Assembly (NCBI GenBank): GCA_913061365.1 | Contig: CAJXUT010000003.1 | Coordinates: 1 to 40,660, forward strand | DNA from: an uncultured Colwellia sp. | GTDB taxonomy: Bacteria; Pseudomonadota; Gammaproteobacteria; Enterobacterales; Alteromonadaceae | DNA length: 40,660 nt | Reading direction: 5' to 3' | Part shown: in pieces, positions 17,806 to 27,681 of the stretch | Layout: each line of letters starts with the position of its first letter | How positions within the stretch are numbered: position 1 is the first letter of the stretch | Position numbers and translations under genes: made by a program | The notes under the pieces: model-generated | Databases searched by the model: none | What the model saw: the letters and a program-made list of their open reading frames with translations, nothing else | What the model was told of the DNA's origin: nothing

Positions 17806-18879
17806 GTGGAAGTAGTGAGAATATTAAATCTATTTACAAGGTTACTCATCGGGGCGCTCCCGTGGTTAGTTATTGCGTGTCTTTTATATGTAGGGCTTTT
17901 TGTTAAGCCTGAACCTATTGGCAGTACAGTGATACCAACCGCTATCGAGTCGCGTGATCGTTTTTATAGTCTAGTGGCAATGGATACGGTTTTATGGGCA
18001 GTGGGTGCTGATGGCAAGATTGTTCGTAGCGAAGATGCGGGAGCAAGCTGGCAAGTACAACCAGTACCCGTTACGGCTCATTTTCAGGATATAGCTGCTT
18101 GGGATAATAACACGGCAGTAGTCGTTGGTAATGAAGGCGTTGCTCTTCATACGAGTGATGGTGGTGAAACTTGGCTACAGTCGACAGCGCCGGTAAATGA
18201 CGTTGTTAATAAGTTGTTAGATGTTAAAGCTTATGCCAACGGTGAAGCGTGGGCTGTCGGTGCGTTCGGTACCATATTGTTCAGCCGTGATTACGGTAAA
18301 AATTGGTCTTATGCCAGAGAAACTGAAGATTTCATTATCAATGAAATTGCTAAGCGAGATGACGGTGGTCTGGTCGCCGTGGGTGAATTTGGTTCGATCT
18401 TAATTTCACAAACTAAGGGAGTTGACTGGGAAAGTGTCACAGCACCTGTTGAATCAAGTCTGATGGCGATCGATTTCAAAAATGAAAGCACTGGTATTGC
18501 TGCAGGACTGGAAGGCGTTTTATTAAAAACAGTTGACGGTGGCTTTAATTGGACGCGTGTTGGAAATTCATTGGTTTTTGACAAAGTAGAAGTAAAACCT
18601 GGCGTTGCATTTGCGGGAGATTGGCGTGATGTCACCACTGAGCATATCTTTGCTGTCGTTTGGCATGAAGAGTTAAATCGTTGGTTTGGTGTCGGGACTA
18701 AAGGGTTGTGGTTAGAAGCTGATCCTAGTGCTGTTGCTTGGCAATCGGGCCGGCTTGCGCCAAAAGATCTCGCTTGGCACACCTCCATTGCCAAAATTAA
18801 AGACGGTGTTGTGTTAGGTGGAAAAAATTTAGGGCGTTTGTCTAAGGACCATCAGTGGCTAGTTTTTCAAGAACTGTAA
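17806..18879 (+). CDS. YCF48/BNR-repeat-like protein
   Basis: Repeated VGADGKIVRSEDAGASWQ / VGNEGVALHTSDGGETWLQ / VGAFGTILFSRDYGKNW motifs; N-terminal hydrophobic segment. Confidence 0.85.
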   Translation: MEVVRILNLFTRLLIGALPWLVIACLLYVGLFVKPEPIGSTVIPTAIESRDRFYSLVAMDTVLWAVGADGKIVRSEDAGASWQVQPVPVTAHFQDIAAWDNNTAVVVGNEGVALHTSDGGETWLQSTAPVNDVVNKLLDVKAYANGEAWAVGAFGTILFSRDYGKNWSYARETEDFIINEIAKRDDGGLVAVGEFGSILISQTKGVDWESVTAPVESSLMAIDFKNESTGIAAGLEGVLLKTVDGGFNWTRVGNSLVFDKVEVKPGVAFAGDWRDVTTEHIFAVVWHEELNRWFGVGTKGLWLEADPSAVAWQSGRLAPKDLAWHTSIAKIKDGVVLGGKNLGRLSKDHQWLVFQEL

Positions 18880-18924
18880 TATCCATTTGCTATTCAGAAT
18901 AAAAAACAAATCAGGGGATTTGCA

Positions 18925-21405
18925 ATGAGTAAAAATGTAGCTAGTTGGCTAATTCGTTTCCGAGTGTGGGTTGTCGGTGTAATTTTGTTAATTACATTGG
19001 CACTAAGTTATTCCGCAATAAAAATCGAAGTAAAAACTGTATTTCAAGATCTACTACCTAGTGATCATGAATATGTAAAAACACATAATAAATTTAAAGA
19101 CACTTTTGGTGGCTCAAATTTGATCACTATTATGGTGGAATCAGAGCAAGGGGATATCTTTCAGCCTCATGTGTTAGGTGCTGTTGATGAAATAACAAAA
19201 GGTTTACAACAAGTGTCAGCAGTTAACCCTTTTCAAATAATCTCTTTAGCGTCGAAAAAGCTAAAAGAAGTGAAAGCGTCTACTTCAGGCATTGAAACCA
19301 AACCACTAATGTGGCCTGAACTACCTGAAACTAAAGCTGAACTGGACGAGCTTCGCGAAAAGGTATTACGAAACTCTTTAGTTTATGGTCCCTATGTATC
19401 AGGTGATTTAACCTCAACCTTAATTACTGTTGATTTCATCGATCGTTTACTCGATTACGAAACAGCATTTAATGAAATATCAACCCTAGTCAATACCATT
19501 GATATATCGGGTGTGAAAGTTAGAGTCGTAGGCGATCCAATGCTGTATGGCTGGGTTAACTTTTACTTACCTGAAACACTTAACTTGGTATTGATGGCAG
19601 GATTGATCTTATTTTTAATGCTTTTTGGCATAAATCGTACATGGCGTGGCACTATCCTACCGCTGATCTCTGGTTTTGTTAGTGCTATTTGGGCATTAGG
19701 TATTGCAAATTTAATAGGGATTAACTTCGATCCCCTCGTTATTGTTATTGCGATGCTGATCACAGCTCGTGCTGTTTCACACTCAGTCCAAATTATAACT
19801 CGTTTTGACGAAGAAATAGACAAAATAGAAGAAGGCAATGAATCTGTTGGTTTTGCGGCCAATTTAACGTTATCTCAGTTACTTCGTCCGGGTATGTTAG
19901 GTATTGCTACAGATGCATGTTGTGTCGCTGTTGTTGCGTTAAGCCCAATTCCATTACTACAAAAGCTTGCATTGCTTGCTGTGGTCTGGGTATCTACGGT
20001 TGCTATTAGCTCAATTATATTGACGCCTGTTTTATTGTCTTGGGTAAAACACCCTCGTGGCTATGCACACCCGGTTAATGTTAGTTGGTTAATTCACCGC
20101 CTACTTGATCTTTGTCATTACTTAACGATTTCTAAAATGCGTTATCTGATGGTGGTGTGGACAGTAATAGTTTTCTTCGTTTGTGGTTATTTTGCCCTTG
20201 GATTGAAAGTGGGTGATGCCAATCCTGGTTCTCCGATTTTATGGCCTGACTCTCAATATAACCAAGACTCAGCTGCGATTAATAATAAATTTCAGGGTGC
20301 TGACCGCATGTTTGTTGTCGTTGGTGGAGAAACTAACGATCTCGCGAAAACACCTGAAGTATTACAAAGTATGCAAAAGTTTCAGCGCTTCATGGAAGTA
20401 CAACCTGAAGTAGGTGGAACATTATCAATGAGTGATGTTTTACCATCAGTTAACCGCACCTTAAGGGAAGGTAATCCACGCTATGAAGAGTTAGGCTCTT
20501 CACAAGATATCAACGGTGAGCTGCTTTATATGTTTGAGGCTGGCGCAGAACCTGGTGATATGGATCGCTTTGTTGATACTGATCGTGGTCATGCTTCCGT
20601 TACCTTATTCTTCCGTGATCGCCAAGGTGAAACTATTCGTACCGCTGTAGCGCGTATCAATGAGTTTATTGATGAGAATCCATTGAGTAATGGTGAATAT
20701 CAGCTAGCCGGTGGTTTAATTGGTGTTATTGCGGCGGTAAATGAAGTTATTTTATCGGGGCAATTACAGTCAATTGCATATGCATTACTGATCCTTGTGG
20801 TGCTATGTACGGTTGTTTATCGCTCATCGATGGCGGGCATGTTCTTCATGGTTCCAGTTGTTTTATCTAATACCGTCACCTTCAGTTTTATGTCTTATAT
20901 GGGTATAGGTATGAACATTAATACGGTACCTGTTGCGGCTTTAGGTATTGGGTTAGGCGTGGATTATGCCTTGTATATTGTCGATCGAATTAAACAAGAA
21001 TTACAAAATGGTTTAGACGATAAAACTGCAATTGAGAAAGCACTACATAGTGCTGGTAAAGGTGTTGTTATTACGGCTTTTGTTTTAATTGTGTCTGTTC
21101 TATTGGTGTATATGAGTTCACTTAAATTTCAAGCTGAAATGGGGCTTTTAGTTGCGTTATGGCTAACGGTTTCTGCTTTTACTGCTTTATTTGTAATGCC
21201 TGCTTTGGTTTATATATTCAAGCCGGCCTTTATCTATGGTGATGCCAAATTGAGCGCACCGGTACCAAATAATAGGGAAGCTATTACTAGTGTACCTGTT
21301 TCAAATAATGGGAACGTTAATACAAGCGTGCCTGTTTCAACAAGTTGGGATACTAATTCGGGTATGCCAGTTTCAAGAAGAACTGCTGAGGTGATAAATG
21401 ACTAA
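18925..21405 (+). CDS. RND/MMPL-family transporter permease
   Basis: 826 aa, two blocks of TM helices with GIGLGVDYALYIVDRIKQE and DLLPSDHEYVKTHNKFKDTFGG. Confidence 0.9.
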   Translation: MSKNVASWLIRFRVWVVGVILLITLALSYSAIKIEVKTVFQDLLPSDHEYVKTHNKFKDTFGGSNLITIMVESEQGDIFQPHVLGAVDEITKGLQQVSAVNPFQIISLASKKLKEVKASTSGIETKPLMWPELPETKAELDELREKVLRNSLVYGPYVSGDLTSTLITVDFIDRLLDYETAFNEISTLVNTIDISGVKVRVVGDPMLYGWVNFYLPETLNLVLMAGLILFLMLFGINRTWRGTILPLISGFVSAIWALGIANLIGINFDPLVIVIAMLITARAVSHSVQIITRFDEEIDKIEEGNESVGFAANLTLSQLLRPGMLGIATDACCVAVVALSPIPLLQKLALLAVVWVSTVAISSIILTPVLLSWVKHPRGYAHPVNVSWLIHRLLDLCHYLTISKMRYLMVVWTVIVFFVCGYFALGLKVGDANPGSPILWPDSQYNQDSAAINNKFQGADRMFVVVGGETNDLAKTPEVLQSMQKFQRFMEVQPEVGGTLSMSDVLPSVNRTLREGNPRYEELGSSQDINGELLYMFEAGAEPGDMDRFVDTDRGHASVTLFFRDRQGETIRTAVARINEFIDENPLSNGEYQLAGGLIGVIAAVNEVILSGQLQSIAYALLILVVLCTVVYRSSMAGMFFMVPVVLSNTVTFSFMSYMGIGMNINTVPVAALGIGLGVDYALYIVDRIKQELQNGLDDKTAIEKALHSAGKGVVITAFVLIVSVLLVYMSSLKFQAEMGLLVALWLTVSAFTALFVMPALVYIFKPAFIYGDAKLSAPVPNNREAITSVPVSNNGNVNTSVPVSTSWDTNSGMPVSRRTAEVIND
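21256..21384 (+). repeat. 36-bp (12-codon) imperfect tandem repeat encoding the C-terminal tail of the RND permease
   Basis: APVPNNREAITS / VPVSNNGNVNTS / VPVSTSWDTNSG / MPVSRRT. Confidence 0.85.
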
Positions 21406-22963
21406 TAAAAAAAATTACATTGCATTATCAATCGCGTTTGCTATCAGTGCGGAGACATTGTCTTCGCAAGTGAATGCTGTTGATTTAGGGCCGATACAAA
21501 TTGACGGGTTTATTCGTCAACATATGTCGATGAACCTAGATGATCCTATCGGACCTGGGGGCGCTATTGATGCAAAAGGTGATTTATCAATGAACCGTAC
21601 GACTTTACAGTTAGAGTGGAGTGCGGATCTCCCTATGGATATTTTGTTTAAAGGGGTAGCACGTAAAAGCTGGGAACAAAATACTAGTTATTTGAGAGGT
21701 TTAAATGAGGCTGGAGCTTTTGGCTCTGAAAGCCCACGTGACTATTATGGTGATTTTGAATTTCGTGAGTTTTATTTTGAAATCCCTGTTGGTGATCGTG
21801 TGTTGCTTACCTTAGGTAAACAACAAGTTGCTTGGGGTGAGTCTGATTTTTTCCAAGCAATGGATCTCGTTCATGGCTTCGATTATAGTTGGCGCTCATT
21901 CTTAGAGCCTGCTAATGAAGACTTACGTAAGCCAGTGATCATGGCAAATGCGCAGATTGATTTTCCAAAAGTTGATGGTCAATTGCAACTATTGTACCGA
22001 CCAGGCTGGGATAATGATGATCAGATTGGTAATACTTATGATGTTGAAGGTGGACGCTGGTCAAATGCGCCTTGGAAAACGGTAAACTTCCCTGCCGGTG
22101 ACCCCTATGCCTATGGTCACTCTGAAGGTGATGCGGATGATCCAACTTATGGTGTTCGTTGGAATGGCCAATGGGGTGATTACGGTTATTCTCTCGCTTA
22201 TCTTCATACCTTTAATCCTGATCCTCTGATGAATGCTAACCCAGCGTTTGGCGGTGAGGCATATAAAGGTGTCTACACTAATGATTCAACTTCGTTCAGT
22301 ACTATCGGTGAAATAATATTCCCAATGATCGATGTATTGGGCTTTACCTTGAACGGTTATTCTGAATCGAATGATTTTGTTTGGAGTACTGAGTTTGCTT
22401 ACATTAAAGACTCTCCGTTTAATGTTAGTGCTGTGGAAGGTAACCCTACACCGGGTTGTAGTCCTTTTGTCACAGGTGGTTTACCACACGGATTTTGTGG
22501 TATCCAAGAAAGTGATGTCTTACGTACCATGTTCCGTATCGATAAAAACTTAGCATTTACGCAAGATCTACTAGGCACTGAAAAACCGGCATTCTTCTCT
22601 GTACAGCTTTTCAATACTTGGTTGCTTGATCACGAAGATGGTATGAAAATCTTAGTGGGACAACCTGAAGACCGCAAAGAGCATTCAACTTTAGTGACCT
22701 TCATTTTAAGCACTAGTTACATGAACGGACGTTTAATTCCTGAATTAGTTACTGGTTTTGATGTTACCTACGGTGGCGGCTTTGCCGTTCCAAGTATCAC
22801 TTATGCACCGGGTAACCATTGGCGCGTTAAGCTAGAAGCGGATTTATTCTGGGCTGATGGCAATATGGAACATGGTGGCGATGTTACTGCAACTGATTCT
22901 GCCTTATTTGGCTGGTTCGAAGGTAATGATCAGTTAGCACTGACTGTAACTTATCAATTTTAA
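21398..22963 (+). CDS. DUF1302 family outer-membrane-type protein
   Basis: Signal-peptide-like N-terminus, beta-rich sequence ending in LTVTYQF, GKQQVAWGESDFFQAMDLVHG motif; ATG overlaps the stop of the upstream gene. Confidence 0.88.
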   Translation: MTNKKNYIALSIAFAISAETLSSQVNAVDLGPIQIDGFIRQHMSMNLDDPIGPGGAIDAKGDLSMNRTTLQLEWSADLPMDILFKGVARKSWEQNTSYLRGLNEAGAFGSESPRDYYGDFEFREFYFEIPVGDRVLLTLGKQQVAWGESDFFQAMDLVHGFDYSWRSFLEPANEDLRKPVIMANAQIDFPKVDGQLQLLYRPGWDNDDQIGNTYDVEGGRWSNAPWKTVNFPAGDPYAYGHSEGDADDPTYGVRWNGQWGDYGYSLAYLHTFNPDPLMNANPAFGGEAYKGVYTNDSTSFSTIGEIIFPMIDVLGFTLNGYSESNDFVWSTEFAYIKDSPFNVSAVEGNPTPGCSPFVTGGLPHGFCGIQESDVLRTMFRIDKNLAFTQDLLGTEKPAFFSVQLFNTWLLDHEDGMKILVGQPEDRKEHSTLVTFILSTSYMNGRLIPELVTGFDVTYGGGFAVPSITYAPGNHWRVKLEADLFWADGNMEHGGDVTATDSALFGWFEGNDQLALTVTYQF

Positions 22964-22987
22964 TAAAAATAAATTTGGAGAAACACT

Positions 22988-24253
22988 ATGATGATGAAAA
23001 AAACGTTAATCACGAGCTTAGTGACCTCAGCACTTATGCTGACAACTAATGTAGCTTTGGCTGAAGTTAAAGAAGGTGCGGTATTATCGGCAGAAAATAT
23101 TGATGCTTTGTATGAAGACACTTTCGAAGGTCATAAAATTAAAGATTTATTGACCGAGAAAATAGAATGGCGTATTCGCGAAAATGGCTTTCAAATGCCG
23201 TTAGTGCATTCGAAAGTAGTAGAAATGGATGCTAAATGGGTTGAACGCTCTAATGCCAATACTGCAACGGCAACATTAAACGCAGAAACTCGTCAGGTTG
23301 AAGGTTGGCAAGGTGGTATGCCATTCCCAAATATCGATGAGAGTGATCCTAAAGCGGCTGAGAAAATTGTTTGGAATTGGTATTACGGGAACCCGCGTGG
23401 TGATGTAATGAACGTGCCAAACGTCTCTTACGTCATGATTGATGGCGACTCAGGTATTGAGCGTGCACAAAACTGGAGCTTCATTCGTTACACCATGAAA
23501 GGGCGTATGAATGGTGAACAGACTGAAGGTGATGGTAAAGAGCTAAGCCGTACATTATTCTTTGCAACTGCCCCAAGAGATATTAAAGGGTTAGGTACTT
23601 ATACTGTTCGTCAAGACAGTGACAAAGTAGAAGATGTTTGGGCTTATATTCGTGCAGTACGTCGTACTCGTCGTTTATCCGGTGGTGCTTGGATGGATCC
23701 AATTGGTGGCACAGATCAACTACAAGATGATATCGAAATATTCAATGCTAATCCATCTTGGTACGAAAGTTATAAGTTGATTGGTAAGCGTCATATGCTT
23801 GTAGCTGCGCATGGTAAGCATAGTGCATGGCAAGTAGGTGCGAAAACTCAAGACGAAGAATATCCGACTCTTGATTTGAAGAACCCACCTTACTGGAACT
23901 TCAATTACGATAACTATGAACCACGTGAAGTTTATGTCATTGAAGCGATAACGCCTGAAGAGCATCCATATAGTAAGAAAATTATTTATATCGATACTCA
24001 ATATCCTCGTGTTCACTTTGGTGAAGCGTACGATAAAAAAGGTGAATTCTGGAAAATGTTCCAATTCCATTCTTACCCAGGTAAAGGTGAAGATGGCTTC
24101 CGTGATGTTCGTACTACCGGTGGTGTTACCATCGACTTCAAACGAAATCACGCAACTGTATTCTTCCCAGATACGTCTACTTGGAGCACTAACACGCCAG
24201 GTTTAGAAATGGACGATGTTAACTTATCTGCTTTGCGTAAAGGCGCGCGTTAA
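22988..24253 (+). CDS. DUF1329 family periplasmic protein
   Basis: Signal peptide (MMMKKTLITSLVTSALMLTTNVALA), GGMPFPNIDESDPKAAEKIVWNW, RRTRRLSGGAWMDPIGGTDQLQDDIEIFNANP. Confidence 0.9.
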   Translation: MMMKKTLITSLVTSALMLTTNVALAEVKEGAVLSAENIDALYEDTFEGHKIKDLLTEKIEWRIRENGFQMPLVHSKVVEMDAKWVERSNANTATATLNAETRQVEGWQGGMPFPNIDESDPKAAEKIVWNWYYGNPRGDVMNVPNVSYVMIDGDSGIERAQNWSFIRYTMKGRMNGEQTEGDGKELSRTLFFATAPRDIKGLGTYTVRQDSDKVEDVWAYIRAVRRTRRLSGGAWMDPIGGTDQLQDDIEIFNANPSWYESYKLIGKRHMLVAAHGKHSAWQVGAKTQDEEYPTLDLKNPPYWNFNYDNYEPREVYVIEAITPEEHPYSKKIIYIDTQYPRVHFGEAYDKKGEFWKMFQFHSYPGKGEDGFRDVRTTGGVTIDFKRNHATVFFPDTSTWSTNTPGLEMDDVNLSALRKGAR

Positions 24254-24274
24254 TCACGCACAATAATATAGTGT

Positions 24275-24299
24275 AAAGCGAGCCAAGGATGGTCGCTTT
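24275..24299 (+). terminator. Hairpin downstream of DUF1329 gene, candidate terminator
   Basis: AAAGCGA-gcc-aagga-tgg-TCGCTTT. Confidence 0.5.
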
Positions 24300-24572
24300 A
24301 TCAATATTATTTCAAAATACAGGTTTCGCATTTTCTAAAAAGTGCTTTGTTGGCATTTTAAAGGGGGTGAAACCTTCAACAGTAAACTTACCTTATTTAG
24401 TTCATTTTAAATGACTTTTATCATTTAACGTATTGCCGATATTTACTGTTTTATAAGTACGAACAGTGATAAATACCCTAAAAATGAAAGATAAATTGTA
24501 CAACGTTAATTATCAGATAAATCAGTAAAACTTATCCGGTAGTGACCTTGGTTTTAATCTAGATATCAAAGG

Positions 24573-24608
24573 TGCACTTTCAGGATATAAAGGTAATTTA
24601 ATGGAGGG
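24573..24608 (+). promoter_or_regulatory. XylS/BenR-like regulator element, copy B (upstream of meta-cleavage lower pathway)
   Basis: TGCACTTTCAGGATA-TAAAGG-TAATTTAATGGAGGG; first 15 bp identical to copy A, 30/36 identical overall. Confidence 0.8.
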
Positions 24609-24913
24609 CTTCTAAGCGAAATGCTTCCTATCATCTTTAGCATAATATTGAGCTCATGAGCCAACGTGCTAGCTAGTATTGCTGGCATATTTTCATACTA
24701 ACTACGTGTGTTAACGTCGTTTGTAGTCATGACTCTATTAGAAGCAATGAACGGTTTTATAAAACGTCAAAACATATTTTCAGCGTTAAGCGTGATAAGG
24801 GAGTTGATTCATTAGTGTAAAAAACTTCTAGCAGTAGAGCACCCCGCATGGCTTTTTGAAAGGAAGTCAACTTTTAGCATAAACCGAATAAATTAGCAGA
24901 GACTGAGAACTAT

Positions 24914-25699
24914 ATGAATAAAGAACAAATACAGTTATGTGGAGATGAACTCTACAATGCATTGACAAAACGACATACAGTCAAACCGTTAACGGAACGC
25001 TTTAATGATATTAGCATGGAAGATGCTTATCACATTTCATTACGAATGGTTGAACGTAGAGTGCAAGCGGGCGCAAAAATTATTGGTAAAAAAATCGGTG
25101 TAACCTCTAAAGCCGTACAGAACATGTTAAATGTTCACCAGCCAGATTTTGGTTACCTCACCCATGATATGGTCTACAGTCAAGGCGAAGAAATGCCTAT
25201 TAGCCAGAAGTTAATGCAGCCAAAAGCAGAAGGGGAAATTGCTTTTATTCTCAAAAAAGATCTTATTGGCCCAGGGATTACTAATGCTGATGTATTGGCG
25301 GCAACCGATTGTGTTATCCCGTGTTTTGAAGTGGTTGATTCACGTATTGAAAATTGGAATATTAAAATTCAAGACACTATTGCTGACAATGCCTCATGTG
25401 GGCTATTTGTTTTAGGTGATAAAGCTGTGTCGCCAAGTAAGATCGATCTTTCAACCTGCGGTATGGTCGTTGAAAAAAATGGCCATATTATCAGTACAGG
25501 CTCAGGAGCTGCGGCACTTGGAAGCCCTGTTAATTGTGTCACTTGGCTAGCGAATACGCTGGGGCAATTTGGAATTCCACTTAAAGCGGGTGAAGTTATT
25601 TTGTCAGGGTCTCTAGTGCCACTTGAACCCGTAAAAGCAGGTGACTTTATGAGTGTTAGCATTGGTGGAATGGGCAACGCCTCAGTCCGTTTTGTTTAA
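24914..25699 (+). CDS. 2-hydroxypenta-2,4-dienoate hydratase / 4-oxalocrotonate decarboxylase family (MhpD/DmpE-like)
   Basis: KIIGKKIGVTSKAVQNMLNVHQPDFGYL, QPKAEGEIAFILKKDL, PCFEVVDSRI. Confidence 0.9.
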   Translation: MNKEQIQLCGDELYNALTKRHTVKPLTERFNDISMEDAYHISLRMVERRVQAGAKIIGKKIGVTSKAVQNMLNVHQPDFGYLTHDMVYSQGEEMPISQKLMQPKAEGEIAFILKKDLIGPGITNADVLAATDCVIPCFEVVDSRIENWNIKIQDTIADNASCGLFVLGDKAVSPSKIDLSTCGMVVEKNGHIISTGSGAAALGSPVNCVTWLANTLGQFGIPLKAGEVILSGSLVPLEPVKAGDFMSVSIGGMGNASVRFV

Positions 25700-25725
25700 T
25701 CGTACATCAGTGAAAGGAAAATAAA

Positions 25726-26637
25726 ATGAGTAAAAAACTTAAAGCAGTAATTATTGGCCCAGGTAACATTGGCACTGACCTGTTGATGAAGATGTTCCGT
25801 TCTGATTGGATTGAACCTGCTTGGATGGTTGGTATTGATCCAGAATCAGACGGATTAAAACGAGCTAGAGAAATGGGCATAAAAACGACTGCTGAAGGGG
25901 TTGATGGTCTTTTACCTCACATCATTGAAGATGATGTTCGTATTGCATTTGACGCTACTTCTGCTTATGTACACGCTGAAAATAGCCGTAAATTGAATGA
26001 ATTGGGTGTGATCATGATTGATTTAACACCAGCAGCTATTGGTCCTTTTTGTGTTCCTCCAGTGAACTTAGTTCAACATGCGAAAGATCTAAAAATGAAC
26101 GTTAACATGGTGACATGTGGCGGTCAGGCAACTATCCCTATGGTGGCGGCTGTATCGAGTATTCAAGATGTTGAATACGGCGAAATTATTGCAACAATAT
26201 CTTCTAAATCAGCGGGTCCCGGTACACGTAAAAATATAGATGAGTTTACTCGTACTACTTCTTCAGCCATTGAAAAGGTTGGCGGCGCTGATAAAGGTAA
26301 AGCCATTATTATTATCAATCCGGCTGAGCCACCACTAATGATGCGAGATACGGTTCACTGTTTGACCAAAGGCACACCAGATGAAGCGGCTATCACAGAA
26401 GCTGTTCACCAGATGGTGAAAGAAGTACAAAAATACGTACCGGGTTATAAGCTAGTGAACGGACCAGTATTCGATGGTAATCGTGTTTCTATCTTTTTAG
26501 AAGTAGAAGGCCTAGGAGATTACCTACCGAAGTACTCTGGTAATTTGGATATTATGACCGCTGCAGGGTTACGTACTGCTGAGATGTTTGCTGAAGAAGC
26601 AAATAAAGGCGCGATTACATTACCCGTTCGTGGTTAA
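25726..26637 (+). CDS. Acetaldehyde dehydrogenase (acylating), MhpF/DmpF-like
   Basis: [55 protein letters not shown]. Confidence 0.95.
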   Translation: MSKKLKAVIIGPGNIGTDLLMKMFRSDWIEPAWMVGIDPESDGLKRAREMGIKTTAEGVDGLLPHIIEDDVRIAFDATSAYVHAENSRKLNELGVIMIDLTPAAIGPFCVPPVNLVQHAKDLKMNVNMVTCGGQATIPMVAAVSSIQDVEYGEIIATISSKSAGPGTRKNIDEFTRTTSSAIEKVGGADKGKAIIIINPAEPPLMMRDTVHCLTKGTPDEAAITEAVHQMVKEVQKYVPGYKLVNGPVFDGNRVSIFLEVEGLGDYLPKYSGNLDIMTAAGLRTAEMFAEEANKGAITLPVRG

Positions 26638-26652
26638 GATAAGGACTGAATA

Positions 26653-27681
26653 ATGAACTTAAAAGACAAAAAAGTAATACTTCATGACATGAGCCTACGT
26701 GATGGTATGCATGCAAAACGCCATCAAATATCTTTAGATCAAATGGTTGATGTTGCTACTGGTTTAGATGAGGCTGGTATGCCGTTAATTGAAGTGACAC
26801 ATGGCGATGGCCTTGGCGGTACTTCGGTGAACTATGGTTTTCCTGCGCATTCAGATGAAGAATATTTAACCGCTGTAATCCCTAAAATGAAAAAAGCGAA
26901 GGTGTCAGCGTTGTTATTACCTGGGATCGGTACAGTTGATCATTTACGCATGGCTAAAGATCTAGGTGTTAATACTATTCGAGTTGCAACACACTGCACT
27001 GAAGCGGATGTTTCTGAACAGCATATAGGCTTAGCCGCAAAATTAGGTATGGATACTGTTGGCTTTCTAATGATGGGGCATATGGCTAGCCCTGAAAAAA
27101 TTTTAGAACAAGCTAGGTTGATGGAGTCGTACGGTGCAAACTGTATTTATTGTACTGACTCTGCTGGTTATATGTTGCCTGATGAAATTACTACTAAATT
27201 CCAATTATTGCGTGCAGAATTAAACTCTAATACAGAACTTGGTTTTCATGGTCACCACAATATGGGGATGGCTATCGCTAATTCATTAGCGGCAATTGAT
27301 GCGGGTGCTGTACGTATTGATGGCTCAGTTGCCGGTTTAGGTGCAGGTGCGGGCAATACTCCTCTTGAAGTACTCGTTGCTGTACTTGATCGTATGAGCG
27401 CAAACCACGGCATAGATCTCTATAAAATTATGGATGTTGCTGAGGATTTAGTTGTGCCAATGATGGATCAACCTATCAGAGTCGATCGCGATGCTTTAAC
27501 GTTAGGCTATGCAGGAGTCTACAGCTCATTTTTATTGTTTGCTCAACGTGCTGAAAGCAAATACGGCATCATGGCTCGAGATTTACTAGTTGAATTAGGA
27601 CGCCGCGGTACGGTTGGCGGACAAGAAGATATGATTGAAGATCTTGCATTAACTATGGCAAAAGAAAAGGGGTTAATTTAA
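26653..27681 (+). CDS. 4-hydroxy-2-oxovalerate aldolase, MhpE/DmpG-like
   Basis: [64 protein letters not shown]. Confidence 0.95.
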   Translation: MNLKDKKVILHDMSLRDGMHAKRHQISLDQMVDVATGLDEAGMPLIEVTHGDGLGGTSVNYGFPAHSDEEYLTAVIPKMKKAKVSALLLPGIGTVDHLRMAKDLGVNTIRVATHCTEADVSEQHIGLAAKLGMDTVGFLMMGHMASPEKILEQARLMESYGANCIYCTDSAGYMLPDEITTKFQLLRAELNSNTELGFHGHHNMGMAIANSLAAIDAGAVRIDGSVAGLGAGAGNTPLEVLVAVLDRMSANHGIDLYKIMDVAEDLVVPMMDQPIRVDRDALTLGYAGVYSSFLLFAQRAESKYGIMARDLLVELGRRGTVGGQEDMIEDLALTMAKEKGLI

